Below, piece by piece: positions 1-10,219 of a stretch of DNA of 64,000 nt (its first letter is position 1; each line of letters begins with the position of its first letter). Made by a program: the position numbers and the translations under genes. Below the pieces are notes generated by a model. The model did not search any database. It was not told where the DNA came from and saw nothing but the letters and a program-made list of their open reading frames with translations. This DNA comes from Parascedosporium putredinis (Eukaryota > Ascomycota > Sordariomycetes > Microascales > Microascaceae): positions 558,001 to 622,000 of the forward strand of contig CASHTG010000001.1 of NCBI GenBank assembly GCA_949357655.1, read 5' to 3'.

Positions 1-49
1 CCGGCGCGAGAGAGGCAAAATCCGCCTTGGTGGCGATCTTGGGCGGCAT
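1..49 (-). CDS. N-terminal edge of an unidentified gene (partial)
   Basis: Reading leftward from an ATG at 49-47 the frame stays open to the window edge and gives MPPKIATKADFASLAP, a plausible protein N-terminus. It would be divergent from cutC, with about 360 bases of shared promoter between them. Sixteen codons are too few to identify a family. The open frame, the ATG and the divergent arrangement are seen; that it is a gene is inference. Confidence 0.4.
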   Translation of the reverse strand, partial: MPPKIATKADFASLAP

Positions 50-410
50 GGTGATGGAACTTGACGCCAGGAGAGAGACGAAAAAAAAAAAAAAGGTGAA
101 GGACCCAAGAGAGTAAGTGGTAGCTTGGATGAAGTGCCGAAATATAATGCAAAAGGTTACATGTACCCCGCGTACGGCGCGCCGAATGGTAACGTCGTTG
201 CTCTATATCGCAAGAAAAAAGGTAGACGTGAGAAAGTGGAAGCAGGTACTTACTCATTTTCAAACTCTGAAGATATTCATCAAATTCCTCCACTTCCGCA
301 TCATTAATACTCGATTCCCACGTTTTCCAAAGAGTCCAAAAACACAACGTCCCCCGCTGACCCTTATCCCCTATCCCAAACCAAAAGGAACAAAGATAAA
401 TAAATAAAAA
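50..410. other. Intergenic, probable divergent promoter
   Basis: No conserved coding sequence was seen on either strand. There is an A-run at about 80-94, and the bases just before the cutC start are A-rich (AAATAAATAAAAAATG), a favourable fungal start context. Confidence 0.5.
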
Positions 411-1220
411 ATGCCCCAAATCAACCTAGAAATCCCCATCTTCTCCCCCTCCTCCGCCTCCTCCGCCCTCTCCCACGGCGCCACCCGCCTCGAGCTCAAC
501 GCCCCGGGCTCCTACCCCGCCGGCGGCCTCACCCCACCCCTATCCGCCCTCGCCTCCCTCCTCTCCTCCTCCTCCTCCTCCCGGTCCCTCCCCGTGCCCC
601 TCCGCATCATGATCCGACCCCGCGGGCCCCTCCCCCACCCACCCCGGACTTCCTCTACTCCCCTCCGAGATCGACGCCATGCTCGCCAGCATCCGCCACT
701 TTAAAGCATCAGGGCTCCTCGACCCCTCCCGCGGCGACGGCTTCGTCTTCGGCATCCTCCGCCCCTCCTCCTCCTCCTCCTCTGCCGCCGTTGTACTAGA
801 CTCCGACGCCAACGCCAGGCTCGTTACCGAAGCCAAGCCCTTTGGCTGCACTTTCACCGCGCCTTCGACTCCCTCCTCGCCCGTCCCGAATGCGCGTCCG
901 TTCAGGACCACATCGACGCCCTCCTCGCCTGCGGCTTCGACGCCGTCCTTACCTCGGGCGGGCCCGGCAATGCCTCCGACAACCTCGCCCGCCTTGGCGA
1001 CCTCATTCGCGCCGCCGCCGGACGCCTTGATGTGCTCATTGGCGGCGGAGTGAGGGCCTCGGGCGCCGCCGCTCTTCTCGAAGCCGCGGGGGCCGCGAAC
1101 CGCGTCTGGCTCCATAGCTCGTGTATCGGGGCTGGGGAAACGGACGAGGTCGATGCGGGAGAGGTCGCGGCCCTAGTTGAGGTCATCGGAGAGGCTGTCC
1201 TTGGCTCGAAACAAGGATGA
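411..1220 (+). CDS. cutC: CutC family copper homeostasis protein (frame broken three times)
   Basis: Single-exon gene of the CutC TIM-barrel family, associated with copper homeostasis; its biochemical role in fungi is not settled. Family landmarks appear in order: GATRLELNAPG near residue 25, IRPRG, DFLYS...EIDAMLASI, DGFVFGIL, FHRAFDSLL, AVLTSGGPG and a late VLIGGGV. They lie in three different frames. The shifts fall in C-runs at about 632-645, at 660-663 and near 855, and each is repaired by one added base. The repaired frame has 270 codons, normal for the family. The start is the ATG at 411; the stop is TGA at 1218-1220. Third codon positions are almost all C or G. The gene converges with the LCCL gene. 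A real pseudogene is the alternative, but conservation across all three shifts argues against it. Confidence 0.85.
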
Positions 1221-1747
1221 GGGCAAGTGTCCTCGCTCCTCATCTCTTTAATCACTTGGTTCGTTGCATGCGTGGCTGATCGTAAGACTAGGGGTCTGTT
1301 GAGAACTGCGCTACAGTTAAGCACAACCGATGTGTGAGCAGGAATAATATATACCCATCTGCACGATAGACAAAGTAGACTATCCTAACATTTAACCCCT
1401 GCTCTGTTTTTCTGGGGCTATTAACGTACAGCATCGATATTTGACATCAAAAGGGACAAAAGCAACGGCCCTTTTCAGTTTACTACCGAAAGAAAGAAAA
1501 CAGGAATTTGGTCCCAACGAGAACGGTTGGGCCCCTGCTTTTCGAAAACTAGAACATAGTTGCGCCCCCTGGAAAACCTGACTGGAAAAATAGACGACAA
1601 GACTCCCGTTTGACCCAATTGATATCATAAACCAGAGCCCAGCCAAAAGATTGTATGGCGTTCTTCTTTATGTAAAAAGACAACCCTTGAAATAACTAGT
1701 AAACATAAAAAGCCCTCTTGGAAAGATACAGAAGTTGTTAACAAGTA

Positions 1748-1778
<31 letters not shown>

Positions 1779-1800
1779 AAAGAGAGAACCGGCGAGGGGC
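1221..1800. other. Intergenic, convergent 3' region
   Basis: Shared 3' region between cutC and the LCCL gene, which end toward each other. Apart from the GA microsatellite close to the LCCL stop codon, nothing recognisable was seen. Confidence 0.6.
1753..1777. repeat. (GA)n microsatellite
   Basis: About twelve GA units in the probable 3' untranslated region of the minus-strand LCCL gene, 24 bases beyond its stop codon. Confidence 0.9.
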
Positions 1801-3752
1801 TCACTTGCGCAACTTGCGAGCGACAGCACCTGCGTCTTCACTCTCTTCCTCTTCCACCTCTCCCATACCCTCGATGCTCGAAGGCCCGGGTGCCATTTGC
1901 ACCCACTCTCCATCCGAGGTCCACACGCCCGCTTTGGTGTAATCCAATCCAGTACGCCCGTCGAGGTAGCCGAACCGAAAGTATTCGTTGAGACCGAGGT
2001 CGTGCTTCCTCTCCCACGTAAACGTGTCCACCTTGGTCGTCGCATCATCATAGTACCCGCGGAAGCGCTCCACATCGTTGACGAGGACGGAGAGGCCGTC
2101 GTAGGTGATGCCCTCGGGGTCCTCCCAGTGGAAGGTAATGGTGGACACGTTGGCGTCGTTGAGCCGAATCTCGGGCTCCAGGATCGTGGGTAGCTTCGTG
2201 CCGAGCTGCGCATCGCCCTGGAGCGCAAGGTCCGTCTGCAGCACGGGATCGAAGCCCCAGCGCGCGATGCCGTTGATGAAGAGGCCGATGAGGAGACCCT
2301 GGTACAGGAGCGAGGGCCGCATCTGGAGGCTGGTACCGGGTAGGAAGAGCAGCGCGAGGATATAGTGGTGGAGCCGGAGGTTTAGGTCTGGGAGCACGAG
2401 GCAAACGACAATGGACAGGACAAAGAGCGCGTACAACCTAAGGTACTTGAGTAGGCGGCCCTCCTGGCGGAAGAAGTAGATTTGCGAGCAAACGATGACG
2501 AGCAGAACTATGATGATGGCTGAGAGCGCGCCCCGGGCGCCGGGCTGCTGCTGGAGGTCGTGTTTGTTGAGTCTCTGGATGGGAATCCAGTTGAAAGTGT
2601 AGTTCTCCAGCGCGCCGACCCAGCACGCGCCCAGCCAAAGCACCGTCTTCTCGATCTGCGCCGTGAGGCCCTTGAGCGTCCGTCGCACGCCCATCTTGTC
2701 GTACATGACCCATGCGCAAAACATGGCAGGCAGGAACTTGCCCAGCAGATTCGAGATGAGGTCCGGAATCGAGTAGTGCCGCGGTGGGTCCGATGCGAGC
2801 CCGACATGCCAAAAGATGCCGACAAACGAGGTGAAGAAAAAGAGGGTGGACGACGAGGTGAAGAGGGACATGATCACGGTGAACACGACGGAAATGGCGA
2901 GCAAGGGCCAGCGCATATCCTTGGCTCTGCACTTGATCTCGTCAATGAAGGTGTAGGAAAGGGGAAAGTACGAATCGAATCCCAGGCTATCGATACCCGA
3001 CCGTCGCGAGGCGGCGTACTCCTGGTGGCCTCCGACGAGGGTAACCACGCCACAGCCTCCCTCGTCGTTGGAGATGACGCCCGCGTGGATGGCGGATCCG
3101 CAAATATACGAGTCTCCGCGATAGATGGCGTCTTCGTTGGACCCTTGCGGCGGTCCTCCGATGACCAGAGGTCGATAGATGGCGCTCTGATTGCCCACCG
3201 CCCTCGGGTTCAGCGCGTGATAGCTGCGGCAGTTGGCGGGGCATCGGAACGGGAACCCCGTCCCGTTGAAGGGCCGACAGTCGTCGCCGTTGACACCACA
3301 ATTGTTCCCGCGGCCCCAGTAGGTGGCGCCGCAGCTAATGGTCTGCGGGTCGCCCCACCCTTCGATTTCGCTAGCAAACACCTCCTGTCGCTTGACGAGG
3401 GCAAAGGTGACGATCCATGCGGCGAAGAAAAAGGCGACGAGACCGATGCGCTGCTTCTTGCGCGGGACAAATCGGTCGACGAGGTAGAGCGGCAGCGTTT
3501 GCACGCGGGGAAGAATGGCGTGATGGTGTAGCGGAAGCTGGCCGGGGCCGGACCCCGGCTCCAGGCAACCGTCGACTTCCAGAGTCGACGCACGGCAAAG
3601 GGCACCCAGGTATGCTTCTTCTGGGCCGTCACCTCGTCGGTTCCGGTCGTGTCGTCCGAGTCCGCCATCTCGAGGCGGGAGGTATGGTCGGGGATCGGTG
3701 CGTCGGGGTGGTCCTCATCGGGGTTGTTGGGTTGGCGTTGGACGTCGGACAT
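1801..3752 (-). CDS. LCCL domain-containing polytopic membrane protein
   Basis: Fungal LCCL-domain membrane protein of unknown molecular function. Single exon; the start is the ATG at 3752 and the stop is at 1801. About 80 polar residues come first, then KKQRIGLVAFFFAAWIVTF, a first membrane segment. A lumenal or extracellular Cys-rich region follows (SCGATYWGRGNNCG, CRPFNGTGFPFRC). The LCCL core is near residues 205-240 (YRGDSYICGSAIHAGV, GGCGVVTLVGG). The rest carries about eight further hydrophobic segments and an acidic C-terminus. One frameshift lies in the G-run 3507-3510; adding one base joins both parts into 650 residues. The gene is divergent from QTRT2. Family assignment rests on the LCCL core and the overall topology. 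Confidence 0.88.
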
Positions 3753-4975
3753 GAGGGGGTCGATTCGTCGGAAACACCACGCACCATAATTGTTGTGGTA
3801 ACAAATGATAGAGCGACGAACTCGCTAAATTCTTTTTGGTCTGGGGGTCCTGCTCAGGGGGCTACCCTATCCGGCCATGGGAGGGAAAGGAAGGAACAGG
3901 GACGGATTGCGTGCGTGTCAGCCTGTCGTGTTTGGAGTCGATCCTACTATGCGTCTCGCTTCCAGCAATGATCAATCCCGGCTGCTCCGGACGGCGTGAC
4001 AAGCAAACGAGCGATCAAGATTGAGCTCGCGGGAAAAGGATCAAGGTGGCGGAAGATGCGTAAAGCAGCAGGTTACAAAGGTGAGAGAGAAATAAGGGAA
4101 TATGACAAAAGAGAAAAGAAAAGGATAAGCAGAAGAAGGCCGATCCAGGATTGAGTTTGTTCTTGTCAGTCCAGGAGACAAAAGTAACAGTTGCTGAGCT
4201 GGGCTCTGCCCCAATTCGCTGCACGGAGGGAAAAAAAGTGGTGCTGGGGCGCCGTTTAGCTTCCTTTGGTTCGGTACGGCCGGAGTGCAAGGCAGTTTGT
4301 AGGGCGCAGAAGAACCTCCTCTGGCTGGTTGCCGAGCGAGTTGCGTGCAACCGGTGCTGTCTCGGGTTGAGCTTAAAGAGGCGAAGGTTCCCCCTCCTCC
4401 GATCCTGGGCAAACCCGCCTCTCGTTCAGGAATGGGAGGGCCAGAATTCCCCACAGGTGGGGTGTCCCTGCCGCCATTGGCTCCTAGTGCATAACGCCAA
4501 GCGGAGCTCGGCAGGACCTGAATCAGCAATTCCTTATCGGGGTGATCTGTCCCACTTTCACCATATAGACTGATAGTTGCATTCAATATTGAATTCACGA
4601 AATTATTGACCAAGACCGGGGGCTAAGCTTTGCTCACGAGTTCAACCTCAACTCACAAACCCACCACGGCGCTGATATTGGCTGCAGCTTTGAAGGTCTA
4701 GAAAGGCAACAGAGAGGGAAAGAAGAAAGGAGGAGAAAAAAAAAAGAAAGAGAAAGGGGCTCAGAAGATAAATTCTTGCTCTATCCAGTTCTTTACCAGG
4801 AATTAGCAGCTATTGCACCAACCAGGTAGTCTCACCCTTCTGTAAAATTCCGGGGAGGAGAGGCAAATCGTAACTTTCATTTGCCAGCGATTTTTCTTAC
4901 CCCGAAAAACAATCTCCACTCAACTATCACCCTCACCACAGATAGCAGCTGAATCTCGCCCACCATCTTTCCAGT
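3753..4975. other. Intergenic, divergent promoter region
   Basis: About 1.2 kb between the divergent LCCL and QTRT2 genes. It has a purine-rich strand at about 4700-4760 (long runs of A and GA). Open frames on both strands here lack conserved motifs and look like chance. Confidence 0.5.
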
Positions 4976-6483
4976 ATGAGTGAGGGGAACCGCCCCTCAT
5001 CTCAAGGACCAGAAGAAGAAATGGGGTTCCAGGTGTTGAAGTCCCTGGTGGGAAGCGGCGTAGGGCCGAGGTTGGGCAGTTTCCGTCTTCCTCAGAGGCT
5101 CCCCATGCAAACACCCTCCTTCGTTGGTGTCACATCTCGAGGCACACTACCTCACCTTACACCCGATATTATCATGAAGCACACCTCATTTGAGTCGGCC
5201 TACATGGCCCTAGAGGATTGTAAGCACCAAAACCGCGATCCCCTCCCACAATCCCTCTCTTCCACGTTTCTCTTCTTTTCATCCACGAGGAACGGACCCT
5301 CGTTCTATGTCGGGTATCGTGTTATAAACAAATTGAGAGATATCAAAAGGAAAAGGAGAAAAAAATAGCCACTAAAATCTTTTTCGGTAGTTATTGAGAA
5401 ACCTAGTCCTCCAGTGTACCAGACGCCATCTGCGCGCTCACGGCCCCTGCAAGCCTTCACTGCCTTTCCCAAGGACCACACCATCATTCTAGGCGCGCGG
5501 CGGATACCGCCCGTCACCACCCCGCTAGGCAACGGCAACCAGCACGTGCAGGTCTTCTCCTCCACCGGCTTCCGCAACGTCGCCGTGACCGAGTACAGCG
5601 AAAGGTGGCCGTGCTGCGGCCCGACATCGCCATCCCGCTCGTGGACCTGCCCCACACGAGCGCGACCCCCAACTCCAAGAAGCTCATCCGCATGGTGGAT
5701 CGCACCGAGGAATGGGTCGACACTTTTCTCCAGAAGCGCGCCGCGGACCCAGCCGTCGCCGAGGCCGTCGCCGTCTTCGCCCCCATTCCCCCGTCGAGCG
5801 TCCCATACAGTGGCAGTACCTCGAACACCTCTCCGACGACCTCGCCAGCTCTCTAGCCGGCCTAGCCATCTACGACGCCGACATCCTCCCCGAGCTAGCC
5901 CATTATGGATCTCTCCTTCCCCTCCGCGTCTCGTCCTCCAGCCTCCTCCCACACCTCATCACGTCCTGCGTCAAGTCGCCCTCGGAGCCGACCTGTGCCT
6001 CATCCCCTTCATCAACGACAACTCGGACAACGGCATCGCCCTCACTTTTACCCTAGAGCCTCCTACCACACCCCCGCGTGATTCCGCCAGCAGCCACCTA
6101 CCCCTTGGCGTCAACATGTGGCCCGAAGAGCGTGCGGCATCCTCGGACCCCCGATGCCTGGCTGCACGTGCTACACCTGCACCAACCATACCCAGGCCTT
6201 CATCCGCCACCTTCTAAGTGCAAACGAGATGCTCAGTTGGACCCTCCTCCAGATTCACAACCATCACGTCATGAGCGAGTTCTTTGCGGCCATCCGCGCT
6301 ACCCTTGCGCAGGGCGAGGCCGCCTTTGAAGAAGCCCGCGCCAAATTCTCTGCCGCCTACGAGTCGGAACTCCCTATACCCACTGGTCAGAGGCCAAGGG
6401 CTAGGGGCTACCACTTCAAGAGCGGGCCCGGCGAGAAGATCAACGATCCCGCGTGGTCCAATGAGTTAGGCGAGGACGCCTAG
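4976..6483 (+). CDS. QTRT2: Queuine tRNA-ribosyltransferase accessory subunit 2 (QTRT2)
   Basis: Non-catalytic partner of the eukaryotic tRNA-guanine transglycosylase, which exchanges guanine 34 for queuine in GUN-anticodon tRNAs. Exon 1 is 4976-5219 and carries GVGPRLG, TPSFVGVTSRG and YMALED. The intron is 5220-5414 (GTAAGC...CCAG). Exon 2 is 5415-6483 and carries YQTPSARSRPLQAF, RPDIAIPLVDLP, ADLCLIPFINDNSDNGIAL and LPLGVNMWPEE. The zinc site is intact: C-x-C-x2-C followed 26 residues later by H (about C333, C335, C338, H364). Four shifts, at 5601-5605, 5788-5792, 5919-5922 and 6148-6152, each need one added base, giving 438 residues. This is the accessory, not the catalytic, subunit because the N-terminal and zinc-site sequences match the QTRT2 type. 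Confidence 0.9.
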
Positions 6484-6922
6484 GACGAAGAGGTGGTATC
6501 TGCATGAGGGAAAGGCAGCCCACGCATAAACATTTGGGAGCCCTGTATTCTTTTTTTTCATTTTTTTCAATGGATGGTCACGTTAGGCTTAGGGAAGTTG
6601 AAGGGTTTTGATCACTTGGAGTTGGAGCGGCCAAGAAAGGTTTAGAAGTTGACATGCTAGAGGGAGGGGAAGGGTTCTATCATTTTTTTGTTTAGGAAAA
6701 TTAAACTGGAAGGAAATTATAGAGAAGCCAGTGCAACAAGCAAGCCTCCTTTGTTATGATAAGGCCAACCTAAAGACTCGTCGTGACCAGCAAGATGTAA
6801 GTAATATGAGTGAGGGTAGGCGAAGGTTGGTTTACCTAAAAGTGTAGAAGGGCGAGTGCAGGGTAAAGTGGGGCCGTCGGTTGAATTAATAGTCGATGAT
6901 ATTCTACTGGTAATTCAAGAAA
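6484..6922. other. Intergenic, 3' of QTRT2 and 5' flank of tRNA-Phe
   Basis: AT-richer than its surroundings, with several T-runs (about 6550-6568 and 6684-6690). No conserved coding sequence was seen. Confidence 0.5.
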
Positions 6923-6927
6923 GCGGG

Positions 6928-6959
<32 letters not shown>

Positions 6960-7014
6960 TCTACTTCGGTTCCAGTCTATCTGAAGGTCCTCGGTTCAAT
7001 CCCGAGTCACCGCA
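6923..7014 (+). tRNA. tRNA-Phe (GAA) with a 19-nt intron
   Basis: The full cloverleaf can be drawn. The acceptor 5' strand is 6923-6929, the D arm is GCTC...GAGC, and the anticodon stem TCAGA pairs with TCTGA. The anticodon GAA is at 6956-6958 and the T arm CTCGG pairs with CCGAG around TTCAATC. The intron at 6960-6978 follows position 37, the standard site for nuclear tRNA introns. Internal promoter boxes are present (TAGCTCAGTTGGG and GGTTCAATCC). The fifth acceptor pair is G opposite A, a mismatch. Discriminator base is A7014; CCA is not encoded, as usual for eukaryotes. Confidence 0.95.
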
Positions 7015-7016
7015 TC

Positions 7017-7022
7017 TTTTTT
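7017..7022 (+). terminator. RNA polymerase III terminator of tRNA-Phe
   Basis: Six T residues begin three bases after the tRNA, the standard Pol III stop signal. Confidence 0.85.
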
Positions 7023-7406
7023 GGAGTTTTTGAGACCAAAACAATGTGGATAGAATTTTTATATGAAAACATTCCACCGGCTAGTTAGTCAGTCTCTATC
7101 TGCCTGCTCTGCTGCTTCGAGGTTTACTTGCTTTCTTATTAACTGTCTTGTCCTTAGTTATTTTTACTTTTGGGGGACTTGTTTGGGGGTCCTGAGAGAC
7201 TCCTTTATCTATAAGCACTTGCTTACGCCCTGCCCTACAATTAATAGGAATTTGAATCGAAAGCGACTATTTAATCTTGACATATCCCTCCCTCCCTACT
7301 TTTGTAGTTTATTGAGACCAGCCAGACTCCAATACTCCCCATCCGCAATAGCGACCAACTCCGGGCTAATATTATCCGTGTGCGAACCAACTGTCCCATC
7401 GCCTTC
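7023..7406. other. Intergenic between tRNA-Phe and CENP-I
   Basis: Probable 3' untranslated region of CENP-I. An open frame on the plus strand here has no recognisable content. Confidence 0.5.
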
Positions 7407-10219
7407 CTATCTCCGCTGGGACGATGCGGACGCCTGTGACGCCTGTGATACCCTTGAACCAGTCTTCAAGATCTTCATTGTATTTCTCATGAGATCCGGG
7501 ATGCCTGCGAGACCGGTATCCTCCAGTCTCGCTAGAACAGCCAGGCGATAGTCCTGCCACGAGAGGGCCAAGCCACCAGTCTCCCGCAGGCGTGCCAGGC
7601 TAGACTGCGTGACCGGGCCCGGATGCCGGGTCGCGAGGGCGCGCGGACCGTCCTTATCCAGGGCCTCGTCTTCCAACTCGCGCACGGCGAGGATCGACTG
7701 TAGGCTGAGCACGGGGAGTGGGAGAGTCCGAAACAGAGGGAGAGTGGGGCGTCGGCGCCCGGGAGCGACTCGACGTAGCGCTCGAGCAGGCGTACCCGGG
7801 CGCGCGGTACGAGGCAGCCGAGGGCGTTGGGGTCCGAGTCGGTGAAGCCGCGCATGCGCCAGACGCAGTTGCAAATGTCCATGAGGAAGCCGTTGAAGCG
7901 GTTGATGTAATGGAGTGGGTAGGTGGAGGACGTGATGGGCTGCGCGCCCGGCCTTTGGCTCTTGGATTTCTTGGCGGTCATAGCGGCTTGAAAGTTTTGC
8001 TTATAGGCGGATAGCACAGCGCAGAGGCGCGAGACTACGGCGAGGGAGTGGCTGAAGAAGAGGGTGTAGATGAGGGAGTCTGGGGGTTGCGGATGGGGAT
8101 AAATTGCCTCAGGCGCTCGTGGGACAGGGTCTGCGTGTACTGCTCTAGGAATTCGATAATGGCGAATTCCGCGGTGATGGTCGGGCTCGTCTGCGTAATC
8201 GTGAGGGCGAGCTGGTGCGCGCGGTCGACGATGGCTGTGAACGCAGGGGGCGCATGTACGGGGATCTCGTCAAAGGTGAGGAGCTGACCGTGCCAGTACC
8301 GCAAAAGCTCCTTGAAAAACCGGAGGAGGGCTAGCTGAGATTTGACGCTATTGTCAAGAATACTTGCCTCCAGAGGGAGAAATATGTTCTCGTTGAGCTC
8401 TAGACAGGCAACGTTAGCTAGTCTGCAAGGAGAAAGCAGACCGAAGTTGGAGTGGAGAGGGCTTGATCCATACTATGAAATTCCAGCAACGGCACATATG
8501 ATAGGATTCCAAGGACAGAGTCCTGTCCATCATGGCCGTTCCACACCTTTAGGAAGTCTACAAAAAGTTGAGAACGAGAGGTGGTACGTTCTGTGACGAT
8601 TCAGCAAATGAGCCCCGGGGTAGCTACCAAGGGTACGGGCCGAGGCTTGTCCTCTCTTACCTTGCTAACGTGGACGTACTCCTGCAACACGCCGAGAACG
8701 TCGATGATGGTGCTCGAATCCGCGTCGCCCGTCCGGATATCTCGAAGGACCCCGCTAGCCAGTTGCTAATCCGCGTGAACGCCTCCTCATTGGGTCGCAG
8801 CAGCAGAAACTTTTGGAGCAACGGATCCGCTAACACGGCAACAAGCTGACTGGGCAGCATGATCTTCTCGAGGTTCTCGACAAACGCTGTGGCATCATTG
8901 ATCTCCTCTAGCGTGACCGATTGCTGAAACATTCGTTAGTATAGGCGGAAGCTTACCGCCGGCGGCCGCGCCAGACTCCTCTCGTCACACTTACCTCTGT
9001 CGCGTGCGCCGTGCGCACATGGGGTATGGTAGACTTCTTCGCTCTACCGAAAGACTTGTGGCGCACCTGGAAGCCTCCGCGGCGAGCAGTCGCCGCATCA
9101 CCTTCGTACTTGCGCGAATGAGCTGCTTGGATGTCGTCAAGCCGAATTCGCCATTCGAGGTCGGGGTGCTAGGTGCATGAGCGGGTTAGTTCCCCGGGCG
9201 GACCCAGTAGCGAGGAGACCGTAACTCGATCCCGTAATAGCAACGACGACGCACCTTGAAAGCAGATGCCCTCCCCGGACGGCGTCGCCAACGACAATCT
9301 CCGGGTAATAGTCTTTGTACACCCTCAAGAGCCCCACCAGGGCGGGGTCCTTGCCCGTCTGACGTGAGAGTTCCAGTCTTGCGCATGTTAGTCCGAAAGG
9401 TCTTGTTGCTGGACTGGAGCCACGCTTCAACGACTGCTCACAAGAGAGACTTAGACTTACACGGCCTGTATCCTAAAGGGTTGCACATCCTTGCGCCGGG
9501 TCACGAGCGCCAGGACGTGACAGATCTGCGGCCTATTTTCTTCGAGATTAGACCTATCTCATTCACACTAGGAGATGCGTTTGCGGAAGCTCGACCCGTA
9601 AAGGTATAGGCGGACGGAGGGATGGGAAGAGAGAGGGGGGAAGGGCGAAGTGCTAAGACATGGGAGATACCTGATAGCTGCCACATCAAGTAGGTTGAAC
9701 AGAACAGGATACGCCCGTGAGAGAATGGTGGGCGAGTCAATGACATGGTAGACCATGACTAGCCACCTGAGGAGGGTGGCCTGGATGGGTAGCGAGGGTT
9801 TCAGCTCGCCGATGCCCAGGCAGCCCACGATCTGGAGGATCACATTACTAGACACGGCCGACGCGGGGTAGAGGTGCCGCGCGATAATGCCTAAGCTGGC
9901 CTGGTCGAGGTGATTCGGCCGCGTGAGGAGGCCGACCAAGTCAGAGAGGGCCTCGGGCAGGAGGCCGCGCTCGTAGGCCGCCGCAGCGAGCTTATCGACG
10001 GTGGGCCTGATGGGGGCCCCGCGTCGTTTGGCGGGCACCTTGGAGGCTTCATAGTGTGTTAGAATGGAGGGGCCTGGAAAAAGGTGGGGAAGGGAAAAAG
10101 AAAAATAAACAAACAAAGCATGCGATCCTATGGGAGAAAAAAAAAAGGAGTACGTGATTCTTACCGGCCACGACATCTTCTACTAAGCCGCTAATGTTAG
10201 ATACATCGTCGACGTCCAT
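7407..10219 (-). CDS. mis6: Inner kinetochore protein CENP-I / Mis6
   Basis: Subunit of the constitutive centromere-associated network, which binds CENP-A chromatin and is needed for chromosome segregation. I resolve eight exons: 10219-10165, 10073-9671, 9532-9461, 9377-9255, 9168-8995, 8923-8661, 8590-8474 and 8399-7407. All junctions are GT-AG and in phase. Conserved Mis6 text includes LVGLLTRPNHLDQASLG, LRWLVMVYHVIDSP, PVLFNLLDVAAIRPQICHVL, LVGLLRVYKDYYPEIVVGD, HPDLEWRIRLDDIQ, NSVKSQLALLRFFKELL and YINRFNGFLMDICNC. Five single-base shifts (9269-9276, 8750-8753, 8562-8566, 8082-8086, 7746-7749) are each repaired by one base, giving 734 residues. The start ATG at 10219 reads MDVDDVSNISGLVEDVV. 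Being normally single-copy and important, it is unlikely to be truly broken. Confidence 0.9.

Noticed and set aside
2560..3531. Plus-strand open frame of 323 codons opposite the LCCL gene
   Set aside because: The minus strand carries the conserved LCCL domain and membrane segments; the plus frame is charged, low-information text.
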